Part shown: piece after piece, positions 38,787 through 44,323 of the stretch
How positions within the stretch are numbered: position 1 is the first letter of the stretch
Layout: each line of letters begins with the position of its first letter
Source of the DNA: a bacterium
Lineage (GTDB): Bacteria; Patescibacteriota; Minisyncoccia; Phycocordibacterales; JAKEFN01
Assembly (NCBI GenBank): GCA_022616085.1
Contig: JAKEFN010000096.1
Span: forward strand, 1 to 44,323
Direction: 5' to 3'
DNA: 44,323 nucleotides
Made by a program: the position numbers and the translations under genes
Notes under the pieces: model-generated
What the model saw: only the letters and a program-made list of their open reading frames with translations
What the model was told of the DNA's origin: nothing
The model's database searches: none

Positions 38787-40070
38787 TTAATGTACATATT
38801 TTGTTTTCGCTTCTATTCTCTCTTTTCCCATATCATGCTGGAGCGCCGCAGGGATGTTGATTGACCCATCCTCGTTCTGGTTGCACTCGAGGATGGACGC
38901 AAGAATGCGCGGGGTTGCGATTGCGGTATTATTGAGAGAATGAACGAAACGAATCTTGCCGTCTTTATCCTTATAGCGGATATTGAGGCGCCGCGTCTGA
39001 AAATCATGAAAATACGACGCGGAATGCGTTTCGCGATATTTCTTCTCTGAAGGAACCCATGCCTCAAGATCATATTTCTTCACCTGTCCGAGTCCGAGGT
39101 CCCCGCCGCAGTTTGCAACCACCCGATACGGAAGCCCGAGCTTCTGAACGATCCGCTCGGCGTTGGCGGTGAGGTCTTCATGGAACGATACGCTCGTTTC
39201 GTGGCTCGCTTCACAGAGAATAAGTTGTTCGAGCTTAAAAAATTCATGGACGCGTATAATGCCTTTGGTGTCTTTGCCATGGCTTCCCGCCTCGCGTCGA
39301 AAACAGGGCGAAAAGGCGATAAATTTTTTGGGAAGCTCGGGAGCGGCAAACACTTCGTCCATAAACATTCCCATGGTCGCGACTTCGCCTGTGCCAGCAA
39401 GGAAATCCCCATCTTGCGTTTTATACAAATCCTCCTCGCCTTGCGGAAGATACCCCGTGCCGAGAAAAACTTCTTTCTTAACAAGAGATGGCACAATGAG
39501 AGGAATAAAGCCGTCCTTCACGAATTCACGAAGCGTCATATTCCAGATGGCGAAAGAGAGAAGCGCCGCATCATTCTTCAAAAAGTATCCGCGGAAACCG
39601 GAGACTTTCGCTCCGCGTTCAAAGTCGGCAAGATCAAGATCCTGCATAAGCTCGATATGGCTCTTGGGCGTGAACGAAAAATCGGGAATGTCGCCCCACG
39701 CGCGCACTTCCTTATTGTCCTCATCGTTCTCCCCTTCAGGCACGGACATATCGGGAATATTCGGAACTGAAAGAAGAAGCTTCTGCCAATGAACCATGAC
39801 GCCGCGAAGCTCTTCTTCTTTCTTTTGAAGATCGCGTTTAAGGGATTGCATTTCGGCGATGAGAGAAGTCCGAAGCTCTGGTCCCGCCACTCCTGCGATT
39901 TTTTCGCTCGTTTTGTTCTGCCGCTCCCGCATGCTTTCCACCATGGAAAGAAGCTCCCGCCGTCGAAGATCGATTGCAATAAGCTCGTCTACGTCAAAAG
40001 AAAGCCGTTTCTTCCGTGCCGCTTCTTTGATTAAATCGGGGTTTTCCTGTATAAACTTTATATCTAACAT
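38787..40070 (-). CDS. serS: Seryl-tRNA synthetase
   Basis: The 427-residue class II enzyme begins MLDIKFIQENPDLIKEA, followed by the long tRNA-binding coiled coil (about 30-105), then the catalytic core with motif 2 (FSPCFRREAGSHGKDTKG), and motif 3 region (NNTAIATPRILASILE). The upstream extension in the same frame is not supported by family N-termini. It lies before mraY on the same strand, 74 bases away and separated by the mraY promoter. Confidence 0.96.
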   Translation of the reverse strand: MLDIKFIQENPDLIKEAARKKRLSFDVDELIAIDLRRRELLSMVESMRERQNKTSEKIAGVAGPELRTSLIAEMQSLKRDLQKKEEELRGVMVHWQKLLLSVPNIPDMSVPEGENDEDNKEVRAWGDIPDFSFTPKSHIELMQDLDLADFERGAKVSGFRGYFLKNDAALLSFAIWNMTLREFVKDGFIPLIVPSLVKKEVFLGTGYLPQGEEDLYKTQDGDFLAGTGEVATMGMFMDEVFAAPELPKKFIAFSPCFRREAGSHGKDTKGIIRVHEFFKLEQLILCEASHETSVSFHEDLTANAERIVQKLGLPYRVVANCGGDLGLGQVKKYDLEAWVPSEKKYRETHSASYFHDFQTRRLNIRYKDKDGKIRFVHSLNNTAIATPRILASILECNQNEDGSINIPAALQHDMGKERIEAKTKYVH

Positions 40071-40128
40071 AGTGAATACTGCTATATGTAACAATAATAT
40101 ATTATAAAATACATTTCCATGCCACTCC

Positions 40129-40215
40129 GCCCAAACTCAAAGTTCAAAGTTCAAAACTCAAAACTAAAACGCACACGCAGTTTTGACATTTGAGATTTGA
40201 ACTTTGAGTTTGGGC
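40129..40215. repeat. 87-bp inverted repeat of the TCAAAACTCAAAA type
   Basis: The outer 20 bases on each side (GCCCAAACTCAAAGTTCAAA and its complement) pair perfectly, and inner parts pair imperfectly around GCACACGC. It lies between divergent serS and dprA, just before the dprA start, and shares words with 5244-5354 and the topA insert. Confidence 0.85.
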
Positions 40216-40233
40216 ATCCCGTGCTACAAAGCA

Positions 40234-41103
40234 ATGAATAACAAAATAATTTCAGAAAAAATCAGCACACTTTACCCAAAAGACTTTCCGAGATGCCTCA
40301 ACGAAATCCCCGATCCGCCGAAAAAGCTCTTCATGCGCGGCTCTCTCCCCTCGCCGGACACTCATATATTATGCGTTGTGGGTTCGCGGCAATGCTCGGA
40401 CTACGGCAAACGCGCGGCGGAGCGCCTTATCTCAAGTCTTCGCGGCAGAGACGTTGCCATTCTTTCGGGGCTCGCATACGGCATTGATGCGGTTGCGCAC
40501 AGGACCGCACTTGAAGCAGGTCTCAAAACAATCGCCGTGCCAGGGTCGGGCCTCAATCCGAGCGTAATATATCCCTCCGCGCATCGCGTCATCGCCGAAA
40601 AGATAGTGGAAGCCGGCGGCGCGCTTCTCTCCGAATACGAGCCCGATTTCAAAGCAACGCCGTGGAGCTTCCCGCAAAGGAATAGAATCATGGCGGGGCT
40701 TTCGCGAAGCGTCCTTATTGTTGAAGCTAGTGAAAAATCAGGCTCGCTCATCACCGCGCGACTCGCGATGGACTACAACCGCGATGTCTATGCGGTGCCC
40801 GGGCATATTTTTTCAAAAACGGCCGCCGGAACGAATAAGCTCATCAAAGACGGCGCAACGCCGGTCATCTCGGCAGAAGAATTTCTGATTGACCTTGGAT
40901 TTGCGCCCGACGAAAAAACAGACAAAAACCTTGATCTCTCGCCGGAAGAATTACGTATCTACGAACTGCTTGCCGAACCGCTCTCTCGCGACGATCTTGC
41001 GGATCGTGCAAAAATTCCCATTGCCGAGCTCAATATCCTTCTTTCCTCGCTTGAGTTAAAAGGTTCGGTCGCTGAATATTCCGGCAAGATTGCGCGCGTA
41101 TAA
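40234..41103 (+). CDS. dprA: DNA-processing protein DprA
   Basis: The 289-residue protein has the DprA Rossmann core: CVVGSRQCSDYGKRAAERL, AILSGLAYGIDAVAHRTAL, VPGSGLNPSVIYPSAHR, SEYEPDF, FPQRNRIMAGLS and SGSLITARLA, then a short winged-helix end. DprA loads RecA on incoming single-stranded DNA during natural transformation. The ATG at 40234 (MNNKIISEKI) follows the inverted repeat; an upstream TTG frame runs into the repeat and is rejected. It lies 51 bases before topA. Confidence 0.95.
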   Translation: MNNKIISEKISTLYPKDFPRCLNEIPDPPKKLFMRGSLPSPDTHILCVVGSRQCSDYGKRAAERLISSLRGRDVAILSGLAYGIDAVAHRTALEAGLKTIAVPGSGLNPSVIYPSAHRVIAEKIVEAGGALLSEYEPDFKATPWSFPQRNRIMAGLSRSVLIVEASEKSGSLITARLAMDYNRDVYAVPGHIFSKTAAGTNKLIKDGATPVISAEEFLIDLGFAPDEKTDKNLDLSPEELRIYELLAEPLSRDDLADRAKIPIAELNILLSSLELKGSVAEYSGKIARV

Positions 41104-41154
41104 ATTTTCTCCACTATTGCAAAAAATATTATTATATAGTATTTAGTTACAACT

Positions 41155-43353
41155 ATGAAGTTGGTTATTGTCGAGTCGCCGTCAAAATCAAAAACGATTT
41201 CGAAATATCTGGGTCCCGGATATACGGTCAAAGCGAGCGTCGGACACGTGCGCGACCTTCCGAAATCAAACAAAAAAGCCATTGATATAGATGGCGGTTT
41301 TGTGCCGCACTATGAAATATCAAAAGGCAAAGAAAAAGTGATTGCCGAACTCGCCTCACTCGCAAAGAAGTCCGATGAAATAATCCTCGCAACCGACCCC
41401 GACCGCGAGGGCGAAGCGATCGCGTGGCACATAGCCGACGCCATAGGCGTCGGAAGTCAAAACTCAAAAGTCAAAACTCAAAAGCTGAAAAGGATTGTTT
41501 TCCATGAAATCACAAAAGATGCGGTGCAAGAAGCGCTTGCGCATCCGCGAGCCATCGATGAAGACCTCCGACGAGCGCAGGAGGCGCGCAGGGTGCTTGA
41601 CCGGCTTGTCGGATACGATCTCTCGGAGCTTATCTGGAAAAAAGTGCGCTACGGGCTCTCTGCCGGAAGGGTTCAGTCTCCCGCGCTTCGGATACTTGTT
41701 GAGCGCGAGCGTGAAATAAAAGCGTTCAAGCCGGAAATCTATTTTGTCATTACTGCAAACGCCAAAAATGAAAAAGGCGAGAATTTTCTCCTCACGTGCG
41801 GAGAACAGCCGAAATCGCGCGGGGAAGCCGATCGGATAGAAAAAATTGCGCGGGAGAATGAATGGCGCATCAAAGACGTGAAAGAATCCGAAGCGAAACG
41901 CGCCCCATACGCGCCGTTTTCGACTTCAACGCTCCAGCAGGCGGCAAGCTCGCGGCTCGGGCTTTCCCCTTCAAACACGATGCGCATCGCCCAAAAACTC
42001 TACGAAGCGGGGCTTATTACCTACATGCGCACAGACAGCGCGAACATCGGAAAAGACGCTCTCTCGAAAATTCATGCGCTCGTCAAAAAAGAATACGGAG
42101 AAAATTTCCTTGAGCCGAGAATATACAAGACAATGGCAAAAAACGCGCAGGAAGCGCACGAAGCGATCCGTCCCGCGGATATTTCACGCATGGAAGCGGG
42201 CGCGGCGGCAGACCAAAAAAAACTCTACCGCCTTATTTGGCGGAGAACGGTCGCGTCGCAGATGGCTGATGCAAAAATGAAAAAAATGAAAATAACGGCG
42301 AACGTATCCGGAGACAGCATTCCCGATTTTTCCGCAACCGGCTCGCGCATCGTCTTTGACGGATGGTTTGCGGCTGATCCCGAATCGCGCGGGAAAGAAA
42401 ATGAGCTTCCAAAAGTTGCTATAAATGAAAAAATCATGCTCATAGACATACAGTCTGAAGAAAAAGCGACCGAACCCCCTCCGCGCTATTCGGAAGCGGG
42501 GCTTGTCAAAGAACTCGAGAAACGCGGCATCGGTCGGCCCTCCACCTACGCTTCGATCATAAAAACAATCCAAGACCGCGGCTACGTGGAGAAAGAAGGC
42601 CGTGCGCTCCGGCCCACCGACACAGGTGAAGTGGTGAGCGGATTTCTTGAGAAGCATTTCGGGCATATCATAAGCGACACATTCACCGCAGAGATGGAGA
42701 ACGAGCTTGATGAGATTTCCCGCGGGGAACGGAAGTATGCCAAAACGCTCAAAGAATTTTACACCCCGTTCCGTAAGCTCGTGGAATCAAAGGAGAATAT
42801 AGAAAAACTCACAAGTCTCGGCGATGCTCCGACAGAATTCAAGTGCCCCGTCTGCGGCGGCGCAATGGAGATGAAGCTTGGCAAAAGCGGCGTTTTTATG
42901 AGCTGTAAGAAATATCCCGAATGTGTCGGAGCACGGACAAGAGAAGGAGAAGCAATGAAAGGCCCGGAAGAAACCGGCGAAGACTGCCCCGAATGCGGAG
43001 GAAAACTGGTGATGCGTGCCGGAAAATATGGATCTTTCGTCTCCTGCGGCAACTATCCCAAATGCAAATTTATTAAAAAAGACGAAAAAGAAGAAGAAAA
43101 AAGAAAAACGGGAGTCGCGTGTCCTCTCTGCAATAAGGGAGAAATGATGGAGCGGCGCGGGCGATTCGGCATCTTTTACGGATGCTCAAATTATCCCGCG
43201 TGCAAGAATGCCATAAAAGCAAAACCGACCGGCAGACTGTGTCCCGATTGCGGAACGCTAATGATGGAAGGAACAAAAACCATTCCCGAGCGCTGTTCCG
43301 ACAAAACCTGCCCGAATCATAATCCGCATAAAAAACATAATTCATCGGCTTGA
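41155..43353 (+). CDS. topA: DNA topoisomerase I
   Basis: The 732-residue type IA enzyme relaxes negative supercoils. Toprim is at 1-120 (MKLVIVESPSKSKTISKYLG, DPDREGEA at 81-88), Y290 in GLITYMRTDS is the nucleophile, and four C-terminal zinc-ribbon units start at CPVCGGAMEM, CPECGGKLVM, CPLCNKGEMM and CPDCGTLMME. Residues 101-109 (SQNSKVKTQ) are an insertion made by two 14-bp repeat units, in a loop between WHIADAIGV and KRIVFHEIT. The frame is kept, so function is probably intact. dprA-topA adjacency is common in bacteria. Confidence 0.97.
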   Translation: MKLVIVESPSKSKTISKYLGPGYTVKASVGHVRDLPKSNKKAIDIDGGFVPHYEISKGKEKVIAELASLAKKSDEIILATDPDREGEAIAWHIADAIGVGSQNSKVKTQKLKRIVFHEITKDAVQEALAHPRAIDEDLRRAQEARRVLDRLVGYDLSELIWKKVRYGLSAGRVQSPALRILVEREREIKAFKPEIYFVITANAKNEKGENFLLTCGEQPKSRGEADRIEKIARENEWRIKDVKESEAKRAPYAPFSTSTLQQAASSRLGLSPSNTMRIAQKLYEAGLITYMRTDSANIGKDALSKIHALVKKEYGENFLEPRIYKTMAKNAQEAHEAIRPADISRMEAGAAADQKKLYRLIWRRTVASQMADAKMKKMKITANVSGDSIPDFSATGSRIVFDGWFAADPESRGKENELPKVAINEKIMLIDIQSEEKATEPPPRYSEAGLVKELEKRGIGRPSTYASIIKTIQDRGYVEKEGRALRPTDTGEVVSGFLEKHFGHIISDTFTAEMENELDEISRGERKYAKTLKEFYTPFRKLVESKENIEKLTSLGDAPTEFKCPVCGGAMEMKLGKSGVFMSCKKYPECVGARTREGEAMKGPEETGEDCPECGGKLVMRAGKYGSFVSCGNYPKCKFIKKDEKEEEKRKTGVACPLCNKGEMMERRGRFGIFYGCSNYPACKNAIKAKPTGRLCPDCGTLMMEGTKTIPERCSDKTCPNHNPHKKHNSSA
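41456..41483 (+). repeat. Two 14-bp tandem repeats inside topA
   Basis: GTCAAAACTCAAAA occurs twice in direct succession. The same words make up the non-coding repeats at 5330-5354 and 40129-40215. Confidence 0.9.
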
Positions 43354-43357
43354 TTAA

Positions 43358-43385
43358 TTGACAGTCGTCCAAAATCATATATTCT
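43358..43385 (+). promoter_or_regulatory. Promoter for the last gene
   Basis: TTGACA (43358-43363), 16 bases, TATTCT (43380-43385), directly after the topA stop. Confidence 0.65.
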
Positions 43386-43444
43386 GTTCAAAGATCTGGC
43401 CTTTATGGTCGGAAATTTGGAAAACGCTTCGGAGGAGGAATCCA

Positions 43445-44179
43445 ATGAAACCTTTAGAAAAGTATTTCCCGTTATACCTTGCTTCTGCGGCGGCCGTTTT
43501 TCCTTTCATCTTCCTTCTTTACGAAGAAGTGAAGATAAACAACGTGATTCTCTGCGCTTCGGGATGGGCGCTTATGGCGTTTATTTTTGCACGAGTGGTG
43601 GCAGTCGGCCACACGGCATTTAGCCGTTATTTTTCAGAATTCGTGGTGAGCTTCTCTGTCTTGTTTTTCGGCGGACTCCTTATAGGGTTCGAAGGTGCGC
43701 GGGTATTGCCGGGGTATGCATGGTTCGCGACATTCGCGGCTGTATATTACATCTTAACCTCGCGCGGGCCTCGCGTGCCGGAAAATACCGTTTTCCTTAC
43801 CGGCGCGCGCGCATATCGAACCGGCGAGCGGTATCCTCTCAAATTTTTCACCATGAACGAATCCCCGCTTGTATTACGATCCGGACCAAAAGAGACAATA
43901 AAAACCGACGATTTATCATACAGTTCGGACGGCGAAGAATGGAGACAAGCCGAATCAATCGTTACGTGGAGAATAGAGTCCCTCAACTCGAAAGCGGATT
44001 ACGAATCAATAAAAAAGGCCTACCGTTCCGCGATTGGAGATGCGGTTTTGACGATGAAATCAAGAGAAGATATGAATGAAGCCGCTGAAGTTTTTCAAAA
44101 ATTAGAAAATAATTTCAGCCCGAAGATACACATAAAAGAACTGCGATTTAGGATACAAAAAAAGCAGGCAGTGTCCTGA
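43445..44179 (+). CDS. Membrane protein of unknown function
   Basis: The start MKPLEKYFPLYLASA is set by GGAGGAGGA at good spacing and gives 244 residues. Three or four membrane segments lie in the first 105 residues (about 8-25, 32-50, 62-82, 88-104). The remaining 140 residues are soluble, with a beta-rich start (ENTVFLTGARAYRTGERYPL) and a helical end. No recognised domain. It is monocistronic, with promoter and terminator. The longer frame from 43358 is rejected because it starts inside the promoter. Confidence 0.75.
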   Translation: MKPLEKYFPLYLASAAAVFPFIFLLYEEVKINNVILCASGWALMAFIFARVVAVGHTAFSRYFSEFVVSFSVLFFGGLLIGFEGARVLPGYAWFATFAAVYYILTSRGPRVPENTVFLTGARAYRTGERYPLKFFTMNESPLVLRSGPKETIKTDDLSYSSDGEEWRQAESIVTWRIESLNSKADYESIKKAYRSAIGDAVLTMKSREDMNEAAEVFQKLENNFSPKIHIKELRFRIQKKQAVS

Positions 44180-44186
44180 CGAGCCG

Positions 44187-44213
44187 ATCCCCGCATACGC
44201 ACGGGGATTTTTT
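44187..44213 (+). terminator. Rho-independent terminator
   Basis: ATCCCCG and CGGGGAT pair around an eight-base loop and are followed by T5, seven bases after the stop of the last gene. Confidence 0.85.
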
Positions 44214-44240
44214 GAACATGCTCTAGAGCATGTTCAAAAA
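44209..44240. repeat. 32-bp perfect palindrome at the repeat border
   Basis: TTTTTGAACATGCTCT and its complement meet at the centre CTAG. It marks where the right terminal repeat begins. The left repeat shares only one arm, so the other arm is from the flank or from a full-length form of the element. A fragment AACATGCTCTAG also occurs at 25224-25235. Confidence 0.8.
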
Positions 44241-44321
44241 CTCTTGACTACTGCGAATTCATGTTGCGGGCTGCAAACGGCGGCTCGGAAAGCTCAAAAT
44301 ATCAACAATATTCTTCGCTTT
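44224..44321 (-). repeat. Right copy of terminal inverted repeat
   Basis: Reverse complement of 1-99 with one base missing. See the left copy. No gene inside. Confidence 0.85.
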
Positions 44322-44323
44322 CC

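Noticed and set aside
1..44323. Complete linear plasmid or virus with terminal inverted repeats
   Set aside because: The content is chromosomal housekeeping (synthetases, mur genes, topA, ribosomal proteins), with no replication or capsid genes. Contig ends at repeats explain the ends.

Overview
The window looks like a chromosomal contig from a Patescibacteria (CPR) bacterium, most likely Parcubacteria. This is an inference from gene content and style: compact housekeeping genes, a UvrC of about 400 residues without its C-terminal helix-hairpin-helix part, a short RF1, many small membrane proteins of unknown function, standard code with TGA as stop, and few Shine-Dalgarno sites. Several genes instead have a -10 hexamer 6-8 bases before the start codon, which suggests leaderless mRNAs. 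No rRNA, CRISPR array or phage module is visible.

Layout. 1-2.7 kb: methylcitrate synthase and dehydratase genes (prpC-prpD). 2.8-9.1 kb: mltG, a conserved membrane protein, a sigma region 4/HARE-HTH regulator and leuS, whose last codon and stop come from an inserted 162-bp palindromic element. 9.2-11.5 kb: a secreted protein, ychF, and a hicB-hicA pair in which hicA is split by a second copy of that element. 11.6-16.7 kb: a DUF1152 protein, small unknown genes, ddl and uvrC. 16.7-18.4 kb: a 53-residue hydrophobic peptide, tRNA-Leu(UAG), two 144-bp structured tandem repeats carrying copies of the tRNA 3' end, a small membrane protein, creA and a frameshifted small gene. 18.5-24.2 kb: prfA, rpmE, a coiled-coil lytic transglycosylase, rplY, two membrane proteins and an endonuclease Q-like gene. 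24.2-26.1 kb: a Y1 transposase flanked by REP-like palindromes, small ORFs and a pterin carbinolamine dehydratase. 26.2-29.8 kb: ileS with a whole histidine phosphatase domain inserted. 29.9-38.7 kb: an endonuclease/phosphatase-family gene, a coiled-coil M23 peptidase, gltX, then mraY-ftsW-murG with a two-gene insert bounded by a 57-bp duplication of the murG 3' end. 38.8-44.2 kb: serS, dprA, topA and a membrane protein.

How the genes fit together. The strongest theme is cell-wall synthesis and remodelling: Ddl, MraY, FtsW, MurG, MltG, the SLT-type transglycosylase and the M23 peptidase. The second is translation: LeuRS, IleRS, GluRS, SerRS, RF1, L25, L31 and YchF. DNA metabolism is represented by UvrC, EndoQ, DprA and TopA. 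The third theme is repeat activity. At least five repeat families are present and have altered genes (leuS, hicA, murG, topA). The two ends of the window are inverted copies of one roughly 98-bp repeat, so the contig was probably cut at dispersed repeats.
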